Assembly: GCA_021029095.1 (NCBI GenBank)
Contig: JAJOHG010000309.1
Coordinates: forward strand, 1-30,539
Source: Phellopilus nigrolimitatus
Taxonomy: Eukaryota; Basidiomycota; Agaricomycetes; Hymenochaetales; Hymenochaetaceae
DNA length: 30,539 nt
Reading direction: 5' to 3'
Part shown: one piece after another, positions 1-11,849 of the stretch
Layout of the letters: every line of letters starts with the position of its first letter
Position numbering within the stretch: position 1 is the stretch's first letter
Notes under the pieces: generated by a model
What the model was told of the DNA's origin: nothing
What the model saw: the letters and a program-made list of their open reading frames with translations, nothing else
Database searches by the model: none
Program-made: the position numbers and the translations under genes

Positions 1-695
1 TCTGGCAAGGGGATTGTGGACACAGACACGAGCAAACAAGGGTGGGTACCTGCCGGCTGTTTGCTCGAAACAAACGTTCCTGTCGCCTCTGCTATCGCGG
101 AGGCCAACGCCGCACGCTCGTCGTCAACTGGCTCACCGCCTCCGGTACCTGCGACGAAAACGCCTATCCTGCCACTAAGCATTTTGTCAACGAGCTTCCC
201 AGGCGTTGCGCTCATGGACTACAGGAAGAAGGGCGACGAGGAACTTGATCTGGTTAAAGATGATTTATTGCGCGTCTTTAAGCGGTATAACCATTGGTCA
301 TATGTACGCATGCTCTCATTTCTTAAAATACCTTGATATCTGATCTGTACCGTCCTTCGCAATTCCGCAGGCCGTAAAGGAAGAAGGCGGAGACCGTGGC
401 TGGGTACCAGTAAGTCTTGTTGGTTTCATAGCACTTGTTCTTACTAATATACCTCCTTCAGTCCTGGTTCATAGGCAAGGTGGCAAGCGTGGGACAGATT
501 CCTTCCACTCCTTCGACATCGGTACCAGTAAACGGGTCCGTTTCCGCGCAGGTTGGACTCGACTCGGACTTCCGTTATCAGACGCCGGAAGGCGGTGCGC
601 CCCTCGGTGGTGGGAACGTGGGAAATCAGGTGTCGCCGATGTCATCGGCTTTCCCGCCGCCAGCACAGGTGCATCAACGGACGACGGTCGTATAG
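1..695 (+). CDS. SH3-domain protein, C-terminal part (5' end outside window)
   Basis: Three exons are supported: <1-303, 371-409 and 462-695, ending at TAG. They join in frame to give the last 191 residues. The first residues end in GWVPAGCLLET, typical of the closing strand of an SH3 domain. A Ser/Pro/Thr-rich linker follows, then a second SH3 spanning both introns: it opens with ALMDY, has the acidic RT-loop stretch KKGDEELDLVKDD, and closes with RGWVPSWFIGKV. The remaining tail is Gly/Ser/Pro-rich and looks disordered. Tandem SH3 domains in fungi usually bind proline-rich partners in cell-polarity, actin or Rho/Cdc42 signalling proteins. The N-terminal domains are missing, so I cannot say which protein this is. 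Both introns are short (67 and 52 bases) with good GT and AG ends. The SH3 assignment is strong; the protein identity is open. Confidence 0.8.
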
Positions 696-2336
696 TATAT
701 ACACGAGTTCGTCGCTTTTGTGAGGCAGTCCACCGATGCGAGCTGCAGCGTTTGGAGTTCGGCCGCCAGTTCTCACGCGCAAGATCATCGTATTTGCGCT
801 TTGTTTGTCGATTTGTCCGGACTCATTTTGTCGCCGTCAAGTTGGGTTTCGCTTGTGCTGTATCGTTATTATTTGCCGTCCAGTCGCTTCTTCGTTTCTA
901 TATCGCTCCTTCCCACCCACACGTAAATCTTTCAGCTTTTGCTTCGTCTCAACTCCCCCTCACCTGATTTCGCTCAATTGCTTAAACGTTTCACGTCGTT
1001 TCTTTGTATGTGTGCTATACGGCTCGCCGGCCCCAACTGGGTTATTATTTTTTTGAATCTTTCTCCATACTTCGTTACTGGTTCTACTATTTTTTTCCCT
1101 CGTCTTCCTTCATACCTGCACGCCGACAACTATCTGTATTACAATGCACGGATAAAACCCCATTTGAAGTATACAGCTAAGGTATATGGAACATTGGCTG
1201 ATATTACGAAGTACTCGAGTGAGCACGAGTCCTTGAACAGGCCAAGTGACCGAGGAGACTCAGGGTGAGGTAGTGTTATTAAACCAGAGATTATTTCTCA
1301 CCGATCTTTGTGAGTACTACGAGTAGGCTTTGATGGCGAATGAGAATTGGGATGCTCAGTAGCGTTGCTCACTATATTAGAGTTCTTTTGCTTTCAATCA
1401 GAGGGCAAATCTCAACCCGAGGCTGCGCTTGGATCAAACATTCCCGCTCGCTTAGCGGACCCTGTGCCGAGTTCCGATATTTCGGCATGTTCTAAAGCAG
1501 TATGCATTAATAATCAAAAGAAGCGTAGCATAGCACAGCGTAACACAGTGTAACAGGGACCATATGGATCAGCCTTGCCACGTAGCACGTCCTTTTTTCT
1601 CGTGGATGTCGCAAGTATGGCGGCCCAACACGATTTCTTGCTGTTGGCCCTCACTGGCCATGGACGTGTCGTCGAGTTGCAAAAGAGTAGAGGACAGGCA
1701 AAGAAAGGCCGGACACGATGCGTGCCAAGCTCGCTAGACGCCATGCCGAATCGGCCATCTACCTGGCTGTGCATTAGTAAACAATTCTCATGCCATTCGC
1801 CTACTATCATTCTAACGAACGTTCGGTTTCAAGCGGGGCAAATCGCCCTTCGGATTGGTAGCAAAAGACCTCTATTGTAACGGTGAAACTCGTCATCGAC
1901 AGAAGCCCGTCGATCATGATCGGACTCTGTGTGGCGATCAATACGACCCGTTACTTTGAACAAATCTCTGGGTCATCCGAAAGACCAGGAAAGAAATATT
2001 GTCGCTAATAACAACACCCTGAAAAAAAGTGAATAGTTCACTGCGAAACAAAGGTCGCCTAAATTGAAGCGCTGCGTTCCCTCACATGTACTTGGCTTTT
2101 AATACAACTGAGCAACATCGGAGTTGATTTGACTCTTTTCGCGATGTATGATCACTTGGTCATGATGCAAAGACCTCGCTTTCATATAAATTGACCAGGA
2201 TGCGAAGATTATGACCGTCTATCTTATCACATATATGTATCATACACAGACTCGGCGCGAATGTTTATAAAACAGGATGCTGTAAATGTAGGACGCCACA
2301 TATTTGTTACGGCGAAACAACCACTCAGTCATGTGT
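696..2336. other. Convergent intergenic region, no gene seen
   Basis: About 1.6 kb between the stops of the SH3 gene (+) and the ankyrin gene (-). The first 400 bases are pyrimidine-rich (T/C runs) and are probably 3' untranslated sequence of the SH3 gene. Short open frames (up to about 109 residues) have no recognisable domain, no splice-consistent extension and unlikely composition. I saw no tRNA or other structured RNA. Confidence 0.5.
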
Positions 2337-5300
2337 TTAGTTGATGGTATTATGGTTAAACAGAGCGCGATAGTTCTCGCTGCTGCTGAGAATACCTTTC
2401 CATTGTTCTTCCTCAAGACTCGCTTCGGCGTCGGCCTCATCGGGAAGCTCCTTAGCTATGCTGAACCTCCACCTCTGAGCGTACTCGTCCCCTTCATTGA
2501 GATATCTCGACTTCCCCGTAGCCTTCTCAAGCGAGCTGGATACAGACCGCTGCACGTCGATCAGATGCACAAGCCTCCGTTGGCCGGGCGACGCGAGGAC
2601 GGCAGTCCGCACGATCTCGAACGTCTTCGCGCGGTCACACTCGTCAGCGTCGGAAGAACTGGGTTTCTCTAGCGGCTCTTGCGGCGCGTCGCGTTTCTGG
2701 GAAAGGTATACGATGAAGGCATCCAGCGCATCCTTGAGCTTTGCGTTCGCCACGAACTTCTTGTTCCTTTGCAGGTGAGCACGGACTTCGTAAAGAAGCT
2801 TGACCTCGGTCACAAGTTTATCCGCGTCTGGTGGGCCTGGTTTCGTCTCCACTGTGTGGGTGTCGAGGTTCGCGTAACCATTGAAACCGCAACCGTAACC
2901 GAGGATGTCTATGAGATCGTAGTCGATGCGCGTTGAATGAAGGAGCCATTGGATACACGCTGTCTCGATCGGAGTCTCGCCCACTCCATTCTCGCTATGC
3001 AGCGCGCCGGAGCCGGCTGATGCGCTCATCAATGCAAGTGCAATCTTTGCAAAACCTTTGCGCACAGCTGCATGCAAGGGCATCGAGCCCTGCACATCTC
3101 GCGTGATCAGACAATCATTAACCGCGTCGATACCAGAACGTAGAAGTAGCTCGACGACATCTTGCTTATTCTCCTGTACAGCAAGCATCAAAGGCTGACA
3201 TTGCAAGTATAAGCGCACGATCCGGGAAATTAGCATGAAAGCAAAATAGTCACAGTTTCTCTCCGTCGACGCGTAGTTTGCGTGAGGAGGTGCGTGGTCA
3301 CATCTCGAGGAAGACTCTTGAGGAAGTATTCCAGTAGCTCCGTATGCCCGAGGAAGCATACAATATGATAGACGTTCATGCTGGCAGCACATTAACTTGC
3401 TTCACTTCATAGAGCAGAGAATGACATACCCGTATCTGTCCGACGTCTCAGCAGAAAGACCGTTTGAAATCAGGAAGTCAAAGAACTCTGATTTAAGATT
3501 TTCGGCTGCCGCAAGGTGTAGTGGTGTCATACCGGAGAAAGCGAGGCTAGAAAGGGTTGCAAATTACAGTGAGTAAGAAGACTAAGACAAATAACTGCGA
3601 TAAAATTGCTTACGTGGAGTGCAATAAGTTGCTTGCCTGCGTAGGGAAGAGAGAAAGGATACGCTTAGCCAGTGAGAGCTTCTTCTTCCTTTCCCTGCTG
3701 AGGATTGTAGCCGTTAGAGCAGTTTCCCGGCGGGCATTAGGCAAAACTCCGAGCAGCATTGGTAGGTGTTTGTCGAGGTCCTGGAACTTGCGCAAACCTT
3801 CCGCCCGTTCGGTCGATTTGGTCATCGAGTAGTACCGGTACGCGACGAGTGGGCCCGATCCACTTAGATACTCGACGACTTTCTTCGCGCTCTCCCGAAT
3901 TGCAGACCAGAGCAATGGAATCTCTGTGTTTGCTGACTGCTTGGAGGCATGCGCGTCGCCGCGTCGCGCCAGGTCCTTGCGCTTCTTCCCATGCACGGTG
4001 AGGCCGAGGTAGAACTTGCTCGTCTTCGCTTCAGTATGTTCCTCTTCCGAAGGCTCGACAAGCTGGCCTAAGTCAATCCCAAGTCCTGTTCGCCTGATAA
4101 GCTCGTCCAGGAGGTCTGGGGAGTCGCTTTCTAGAGCCGCCAGTATGCAAGACATATCCGGTTCTTGCGCCTCGGGAAGCAGCTGCATCATCTCGTAGAT
4201 ATTGACGAACGCCTCCAAGTCTCCGCCATTGCATGCTTGCTTTACAACGGAGCCCTTGGAAATTACACCCTTACCATCTTCACGAAGGCGCCTGGTCACT
4301 TCGGTATTCATGAGGAGCTCTGGAGAGGTATTACATTGCACAGCGGATTCACGAGCAATCAGATCAGTGAAGGAGTCAATGCCTTGGGCTCTAGAGTCGA
4401 TATCCATATCATCCGACTGACATGAGTTGGCATCTGAATCGTCGGGAGAATCATCTGCGTCTGGAGGCACGTATCGGTAAGAGCATCCAACAAGATCTTA
4501 TACGGAGTGAACCTACCGAGAACGAAGTTTTGTTCATTGAAGCGTTTCTCATTCGTCTCCTCTTTCGGTTTATACTGCGCTGTGGCGATTGCCAGTATAA
4601 GTTTTGCAGTATCCCACTTGCGTGCGAGGATGGCCACTGAAAGTGGCGTATGTACTCCTTCTGCTGCGTGGTCTATGAACGTCATCAACCCCGTACGCCT
4701 CATTTTTACTTGCGTCTTGACAGCAATTTGGATTGGCGGCTTCTCTGGCTTGCTGCCTTTGCGCGGGAGGCAAAGTTCTTCGATACGCGCATTATCACCT
4801 GCCCAGCAGGCCTCGAACAGTGCATCGTACTGGTCGAGCAGGTGCGGAAGAACTTTCTCTGATCCAAAGCGTCTCTCGTTGATGAATACATATCGCGCTC
4901 GATCGTCAGAATCTTCAAGATCCTCTTCGTTCGCTGGTGATTCGGCAGGTCGAGCGGCGTCCGGATCGTCTGCAAAGATCTCAACAAACGACTTCGCACC
5001 CACGTCCTCCAAAAGCGTCTTCATCTCCTCGAAAAAGGACAGTGTGCGCTTGACCATTCCTTTGCCAGAGTCGTTCTCTTCCTCAGACCTCAAATCCTTT
5101 TCTGCTTCTTCTGTCTTTTTATAAGCATCCAACCTGCCTTGGATCGTCTTACGGAGCTCAGCGAAAGTTTTCGGATTCTCAGAAAACAGCAGATCCGCTT
5201 CCTTTTCCTTGGTAGCAAGCATCTCTTTCAGATCGTCGACCCGGCTCCGGACCATGTCGAGCAGGCTCCGGCGAGCGAGATTGTCGTAATAGTCGAAGTA

Positions 5301-8292
5301 GCGGTCAATGGGAACGGAGACTTGACCACCGAGCTGGATAAGGAGCTTTGCCATGTAGCTGTGACACGCGAGAGAAGATTCGACTGGAAGGAGGACGTCT
5401 ACAAGGTAGTCGAGCTCGTGCGGCTTCTTGTCTGGGTTGAATATGTAGCCATAGCCCGGTCTATAAACAATAATTAAACAAACCTGCCATCTTTACTAAA
5501 AAAAAAAAAGGGACTTACACCATGTTCTTCGCTCTCTGTAAGTCGTCCGGAGAGTATGCCACCTTGGCGCCATAACCGAGGAGCAAAGCAGCGACGCCAT
5601 ACCACCCCTTGGTGATTGCCGTCACAAGGGGGTAGAACGCCTTTTTGCTGTTATCAAGGACGGGAATGTTGATTGCCACGGCCGCGCTCGGGTCTGCGTG
5701 CAAAACCGCCTCAACAAGGCGCGTGCGGCCCGAGCACACAAGTACATGGAACACGGAAAAGAGCTGCTCGTTCGCTTGCGCTGCGCTCGCGCCGGCACGC
5801 AAGAGCTGCTCGGCGAGTGCCGCAGCGCGCTCATCGTCGTGCTGGAGGACCGTAAGCCTGAGCGGATGGAGAACGGGCGCATCGTAGCGAGTTGCCTTCA
5901 TCGGACGCTTTGCATCTGCGCCGGCATTTAGCAGCACTTGGACGGTGCCCAACGAGCCCCCGACGATGGCATACCCAAGCGGCGTGAATGCAAGGTCCCA
6001 GTCCGGCGCGTTCACATCGAGGACATCTGGCAGTTCGGCGTTGTCCTCCGGGATGTCTGCGTCCGCGTCTGGCTGACCACTGACCTTCGCCTTCTCCTTT
6101 GATTTTTTCTCGCCTGCATCACTTTCTCCGAACGACCAGTCGTCCTCGCTACTTGGTCGCTCTAAGTCTCCTTCGTTTTCTCCGGCGACGTTTTCTTCGT
6201 CAACCACGTCCGTCTCGTCCGCATTCCCAGCCGCCGCCTTCGTTTTCTTAGATTCCTCTTCAGCCTCTTTCGCGTTCTTCGCGTTTAGCGTGCTACGAGT
6301 AAGCATCTTCTCCACGAGCTCCGGCATGTCCATCTGCGCCGCGAGGTGGAGCGCCGTGCGGCCGTCCGCGAGTCGCGGTGTCATGCGTGCACCCGCATCT
6401 ACTAGATCCGCGCTGATATCACTAGCAGCGCAGAGCACCGCGACGTGCAGCGGCGTGCGGCCGACATGATCCCGGCGGTTGACGTCGACCTCGCCCGTGG
6501 TGAAAAGGTGTTGAACAGCGGCGCGGTCCGAAGCAACGATGGCAGCGAAAAGCTTCTCGGTAGGCCCGAGGTACGCCTGCGTGCTCCACTCGCCGACGTC
6601 GATGGGGTTGAAACTGCCCGTCATGCTCTGCCTCCCTGGGTCTTCCTCGATGAAGCTGATGCGCCCGCGAATTAGATGTTTGTCTTCTTCTTCTTGAAGG
6701 GCCCGCTCTGTATCATCCTTGGGCTCCGGACAATACTGGCATTCGTCTTCGGCCACTTCTTTCAAGGTTCCAAAGAACGCGACGTGACGATGAAGTCGCC
6801 GACCCTTATTTTTCGGATTGAATGTTGCTTTACCCATCCTTTAGCTATCGCCATCTTTTGATTTCCTTGAGAGAAAAAGAAGAGTTCCTCACAATTCATG
6901 CCCAAGTCCGTCTGGTACACGAGCTTCTCAATACGCTTCGCGTTCCAACCGGGGCCATACGGGACGTGCAGTTTCGCAACGTCGTAGTCATTCATGTCGA
7001 GCCCGGCGACTTCCTCGTCGGCCTTGAGGTCGCTCTTGAGGCGGCGACGCATTCGACGAGTATACACTGTGTTATTGTCTGCACGGCTACGCAGTGCGCG
7101 GCGAGACTCGAGGTACGAGACCCGCGCTTCGGGCTTTGCGAGTTTCTCGAGGACCAGCAGGCGCGCAAGGCCCGTGACACGTGTCAGGGAGCGCTCGAAG
7201 ATCTGAGAAACAATTGGTGAAATTTCTAAGTGCGAAAAAGGGAAACGTACAGTCGGATCGACGTCTGCGCGTCTTAGATCTGGGATGTGCACCTCGAAGC
7301 CGCGTGCGGCGTATTTAGCGAGGCGGACCTCGTACGAAGGTGAGCGACGCGTCATGTCAACGGTGTTCGCTTGACGCATGAGAGCAGTGACAGAGCGCGG
7401 GTTCGCCAGCACGTGGGTCCCATCGTAGGCGACACAGGGAGCGTCGACATCGAAGCCGGCGAGAACTTCCGCAGGGGAATGGTATAAGCGCAAAACAATT
7501 TGCACAGAGCGATATGGATATTGGGCTGTGGGGTTTTCCATGAGCCCTAACAAATCATCATATACAGACGCAACGCACAATGTATAGAAATTGCGTGTTT
7601 GGTGCGGACGCACGTTACGTCCCATGGGACAGAGTCGCGGACCGCTTCATAAATTTGGTTAATCTTGACTTCAGCCTGCGCATTGTCAACAAACGAGTAA
7701 AGCAAAAAAAAAAAAAAAAAGTATGCACCTGCTCAGGAGTCAGACCCCACAGAAAGAGGTCGACGTCCGATGTGGGGTAGGCCGATGAGTGAAAGTACTT
7801 GCGCATTGTCCTCCTGGACTCCTTGTCCGCCTGGGCCATAGGAAGGAGGCATCCGAGTACAGAGCCGCCTGCTGCAATGACGTTGTTCCAGTCTGTAAGC
7901 TGTGAGAGCGCGCCCTCAGTGAAGACGGCCCAGCTCTTCTGAAATTCGTCGAGACTTTCCACCGTGCACGGTGCACCATCCTTGCGGCGGCTGGCGTCAG
8001 GCAGCGGGAAGACGTACTGCGCGGAACGGTCATCCTCGTCCTTAACGACGCGTGCACGCGTCGAACGAATACCCGTGCTCTGCGGCGCGTCGAACACGCT
8101 CACAAGTCCAACGTACGGGTTCGCGAGCAGGGCATTCTGGCGGTCCTGAGCAAAGAGGCGGCGGAGCTCCTTCTCTTCCTCGACGGACGGCGCGAGAACG
8201 GAGTCGAGCGACGCACCGGGCACATCGGGCAGGGAGGCGACGCGTCGAAGAAAAGCTTGAGTCTGTGGTGCTTCGTTGATGAGCTGGGCCAT
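2337..8292 (-). CDS. Large ankyrin-repeat protein with N-terminal nucleotidyltransferase-like domain
   Basis: Ten exons join in frame into 1815 residues: 8292-7729, 7675-7579, 7525-7251, 7202-6893, 6827-5519, 5460-4517, 4460-3614, 3546-3430, 3380-3254, 3194-2337. The nine introns are 48-67 bases. I chose the ATG at 8292; the frame opens slightly earlier but without an ATG. Residues 142-144 (GGS) and 175-180 (SDVDLF, with D176 and D178) form the GGS...DxD signature of the DNA polymerase-beta nucleotidyltransferase fold. A conserved block with SQYPYRSVQIVLRLY and GFDVDAPCVAYDG follows. Ankyrin units lie near 505-592 (for example VGRTPLHVAVL and DGRTALHLAAQ), then an acidic Glu/Lys/Asp-rich insert and further ankyrin-like units (TPLGYAIVGGSLGTVQVLL; MTPLHLAAA near 1450; MPLHAAVRKG near 1560). 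Architecture and length resemble large ankyrin proteins I recall from basidiomycetes, but the function is unknown. Enzyme activity is inference; the domain could be inactive. Confidence 0.85.
5498..5509. repeat. Poly-A tract (poly-T on the sense strand of an ankyrin-gene intron)
   Basis: Twelve A in a row on the + strand. It lies just inside the 5' splice site of the intron at 5461-5518 of the ankyrin gene, so on the transcribed strand it reads as a pyrimidine run directly after GTAAGT. Confidence 0.9.
7704..7720. repeat. Poly-A tract (poly-T on the sense strand of the first ankyrin-gene intron)
   Basis: Seventeen A in a row on the + strand, inside the 53-base intron at 7676-7728. On the gene's strand it is a long U run a few bases after the 5' splice site, in an intron so short that it makes up about a third of the length. 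The length may vary between strains or be affected by sequencing. Confidence 0.9.
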
Positions 8293-8828
8293 CTTTCTGG
8301 GGTACAAAGCCTTGCTCGACGCGCCATTTTATAGCAGTTGACTCAGGAGGAGTGCGGTGGCGTCGCATAGGGCTCCAGGAGTTGCGCAGTCAACGCTTGG
8401 GTTGGCTCGGAGTGACGGACTCCAGTCACAAATCCCGATCTGATGGTTTGACCACTTATAGTATCTTATGTCATTTGCCGCGTCTGAAATTGTTATATAG
8501 GAAGATGAGTCATACGGCATAATCGGCGAACAAAATCACGCCGTTACAGCTTCAAATTGGGCAGCCATTCTACCTCCATAAGGCAATCACAGCGTGATTT
8601 GTTAGCCGAACTGCGACACTTCGCGATCATTTTCTTCAACTGTGAAAGGAAATATCCTGCTGTTCCGTATCCAAATACAGTAAAGCTAGCGCATCAAAAT
8701 GATTATATAAGATGATTGTGACTAGGGCCCGTCACCGAGCAGGCCTTAGAGCAAGATCAATCAAGACCTTCTATGGCAGATCCCGCCGATGGCGGGGGGC
8801 TGTGCGCCGCTTGTCTATTGTCCACGTC
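8293..8828. promoter_or_regulatory. Divergent promoter region between ankyrin gene and PET117
   Basis: 536 bases separate the two start codons. A TATATAA sequence at 8704-8710 faces PET117, about 120 bases before its chosen ATG. No clear TATA box was seen on the ankyrin side. I recognise no other element. Confidence 0.45.
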
Positions 8829-9124
8829 ATGAGCAAAGCCGCGCGAGTCACGCTCGCCGCCTCCGTCCTTTTCGCGACGGGCACCATCTGGGGCGTGCAC
8901 TACATGCAGCAGGCCGAGCGCGAGGTACGTCTGAAGCTTCTCCACTGCCCGTCTTCCTCTGACTCCTCGCTGTGCTGCAGACGATGTTCAAGGGCGTGCT
9001 TCGCGACGACGAGCGCCGACGTGAGAAGATGCGTCAACGGGAAGAGGAGCTGCAGGAGTCATCGCGCAAGCGTGAGCTGTACGAACGCATTCAACGTGTA
9101 GGTGGGGCCCAGACAAGTCAATAA
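8829..9124 (+). CDS. PET117: PET117-like cytochrome c oxidase assembly protein
   Basis: Two exons, 8829-8924 and 8981-9124, give a 79-residue protein ending in TAA. In yeast Pet117 is a small mitochondrial protein needed to assemble cytochrome c oxidase, working with Pet191 and the heme A synthase Cox15. The family pattern is clear: a short hydrophobic N-terminal segment (residues 7-24, ending in WGVHYMQQAERE) followed by a charged helix rich in Glu and Arg (RRREKMRQREEEL). The intron is 56 bases with GTACGT and CTGCAG ends. An in-frame ATG at 8712 would add 39 Arg-rich residues resembling a mitochondrial presequence. However, a TATATAA sits immediately before it, so transcription probably starts downstream, and 8829 matches the usual short family N-terminus. 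Confidence 0.87.
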
Positions 9125-10446
9125 CCATGGTCTGTCATCGTGCTCGTCCCCCGAGAAATGTATCTTCTGACCGTTCGACATAGTTTTATTTTTCTTCGTT
9201 CTCTGGGTGTCATTATGTATCTATAGCGCACTTTCCACGTTCAATCCCATCTCAACCACAAGTATACCTAGGAGGGATGGACTGCTTCTGACTCGAGCTT
9301 CCGACTGCATTCTTCGCGTCAACAAATTACTTGTTCGCATTCGACACTCCGAACAGTTCGCTTATGAGGGGATCTATAGCCCGCGGTGGTGGCCACATGC
9401 ATGCCTGACTCACGAGTTTAAGGCTCATGGAGTTGCGATTCGTGCCGAATGCACGCTATTCCTCCTATGGAACTCCTATCAAAACCGGTGTTTCTTCTTC
9501 AACCTCTCTCGTTTGTTACCCAATTGTTCGTCGACTCCGTGACTTACCCTTCTGTGTGAGCATCTCATAACGCCTGTCGGTACGTGATAATTTGATGGTC
9601 CAGGGCCTTCAAACCTGAATTTCCGTTTGTCGATGATGTGCGGATGAACACGACGTACATAAAGAAAACTTTGCGACTTTGTGTCATTTTGAACATGAAG
9701 GGCTGGTACGTGAGTCACCGCGCCCAAGGAGGAACGTACGTACGTATTTTCCCTTTTTCTCTCCGACTATCCTGGTTCTTGCATGCGTATTACGATTGCG
9801 GAGATTAAGTACGTCTTCACCTATCTTGTGTCATCTTAAATGAAAAAGCTGTCCGTAACTCGGAGGCCTACGGAAATGATGGGCTTGTAAACTACGCCAT
9901 CTACTTCTTGCATAAAACAAGGTGCCGGCGACACGCGGGGTGTACTAGAACATGTAGGATTGGAGGTATAGCAAAGTGATCAACAATATGGATAATGCTA
10001 CTAAAGTAGCTGGCTGGATAGGATGTACAAGCATCTGAATTGGAGTACATATATACAACCCGTCCCTCCGAGCTGCATCCACACGGACGAAATTCATCGG
10101 TATTCGAGTGGCACTTCCATTTGTGAATATCTGATTTCATCGAACCTCCTATGAACGGATAGTCACACAAGCGGGATGGACAATACGCTCAAGATTCAAT
10201 TCTACAGAGTAAAAACAAAAGAGTAATATGCTAACGCGTCTTCCGTTAAGAGTCGAAACATATGAGTACATGAGTATACGTATACACATCCGCAGGGAAA
10301 GAGAACAGTGGGGCGCTACAGAATAAAACAAGTCGAAGTCCCGGTATCAAATCGAGGGATCATTTGTCGCGGATGTGGAGTAGTGTTTTACAACCGGAAG
10401 ACAATTAAGAGAATACAAAGAAAATAACGTGGAAGTAGGAGAAACT
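9125..10446. other. Convergent intergenic region, no gene seen
   Basis: About 1.3 kb between the stops of PET117 (+) and the J-domain gene (-). It should hold both 3' untranslated regions. Open frames up to 111 residues show no domain or splice support. A short (ACGT)n-like stretch near 9733-9746 is the only simple sequence noticed. Confidence 0.5.
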
Positions 10447-11849
10447 CTACCACTGGCCTTTCCACCAGTGCTTCTTGTGGCGGTCCTGGTCATCGACAAG
10501 GTGGTCGCGTTTGTGTCCGCGGTGATCACGGCGATGCTCACGTTCACGATCGTATCCGCGCCCATGTTTCATATTTGCTGAGGGAGACGAAGTCAAAAAT
10601 CAAACATCTGAGTAAAGGATGTCAGGCATTAAACACTTACCAGAATTGTATGGATCTGTGAAATGTTGGTTCATACCTTCCCTATTACGATTGTAATCAA
10701 CAGCATGATGTGCGGTGTTCGTAGGAGCAGGAGCAGAATACGGCGGTGGTGGCGGCAGGTTTCGTTCGCTGTGATTTCCCGATATTGAAGCTTGGTCAAC
10801 GCCATTGACGAGATATCTCTCCCGACCATCGGGATACGAGTAAGTGATGTGCTCGTTGCCCTATTGCATTGATACGTAAGAAAACGCTCATATTGAAGAC
10901 TACCAAGCCACTCACGTTCGAATCCGTGCGCTTCCATACACTTTCTGTAACACCATTTATCGACCGGGTCATCCTGCTTTGCGAGATCCAGCGTGTATTT
11001 CCGTCCGCCCCTCCCGCGGAAAAACCGCGAGACGAGGACTGGAAATTCGCAGTCTGCCCTTGGAATGGAGCACCCATCGACGGAAATGCGTTCGCTTGTG
11101 AAAGCATTCCGAAGGCTGGGTTCCCTCCCATCATGCTATCGAAAAGCGACCCATGGCCATATGGGTCGCGTCTAAAGGGACTACCTGCCGACGGATGTGC
11201 ATTTGCAAAAAACGGGTCATCGAACTGGTGCCGCATCCCGCCGAATATGGAATCGAAGAGGGAGAAAGGATCGGTGAAACCTGTATGCATATGCGGAGAT
11301 GATGCACCAAATTGGTGCGAAAAGAATGGGTCATTAAATGCCGCGTTACTGAAGGGGTCGCCGCGCCTGTGAGCATGTGAATGAGCCCGATGTCGGTGAG
11401 GTCTATGGTGGTGCGTGCGGTTTGCGTACGGATCTTGCTGCATTTCAGGAGCCGGCCATTCTCCATACCGGTCATAAACCTGGGGTCGAGGGGTCAACGC
11501 TACCGATGATTACGGAAGTTTGTCTGATCGCAGCTCACCCGGCGCTTCTCCTCGTCGCTGAGCACCTCGTAGGCGTTATTCACCTACAAACTGTTAGCAA
11601 CACATCGCCACACAGCAGGTTATACAGCATACCTTTCGGAACTGTTCCTCTGCATATGCCTTTTCCGCATCGGATGCGCCTGGCGGGAGTCGGTCAGGAT
11701 GTGTTTGGAGCGCCATCCTCCGGTATGCTCTCCGAACTCCAAGCAGCATAAGTAAATAAGCGGCCATTTGTTAAGTACGGAAGTAACGCACTTTCTTCGG
11801 GTGACACATCCTGCTGGACATTGAGTGCCTCGTACAAGTTCTTAGCCAT
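10447..11849 (-). CDS. J-domain (HSP40) co-chaperone, DNAJB6/DNAJB2-like
   Basis: Six exons, 11849-11792, 11736-11633, 11583-11539, 11479-10916, 10860-10641 and 10577-10447, give 373 residues. The first 75 residues are a complete J domain: YEALNVQQDVSPEE, then RRAYRRMALQTHPDR with the HPD motif at 32-34, then VNNAYEVLSDEEKRR. HPD stimulates Hsp70 ATPase activity. There is no CxxCxGxG zinc region, so it is not a type A protein. A His-rich stretch (near HHHRPHRHRAHSHAHRR) leads into a Gly/Phe/Asp region with repeated DPF motifs, as in the G/F region of mammalian DNAJB6. A segment with ITYSYPDGRERYLVNG and a Pro-rich run follow. The tail is His/Arg/Asp-rich and ends KKHWWKGQW, which I do not recognise. 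The location is probably cytosolic or nuclear; no signal peptide is visible. It is divergent from IPI3. Confidence 0.88.

Noticed and set aside
4507..5124. 205-residue + strand frame rich in Ser
   Set aside because: It lies antisense to an ankyrin-gene exon; composition is that of a shadow frame.
2337..8292. Reading the ankyrin region as two or more separate genes
   Set aside because: All ten exons join in consistent phase with good splice sites and continuous family-like sequence, with no internal promoter or stop between them.
10913..10926. GTTCGAATCC, a B-box-like word
   Set aside because: It lies in coding sequence at an exon end of the J-domain gene, with no A box or tRNA arms around it.
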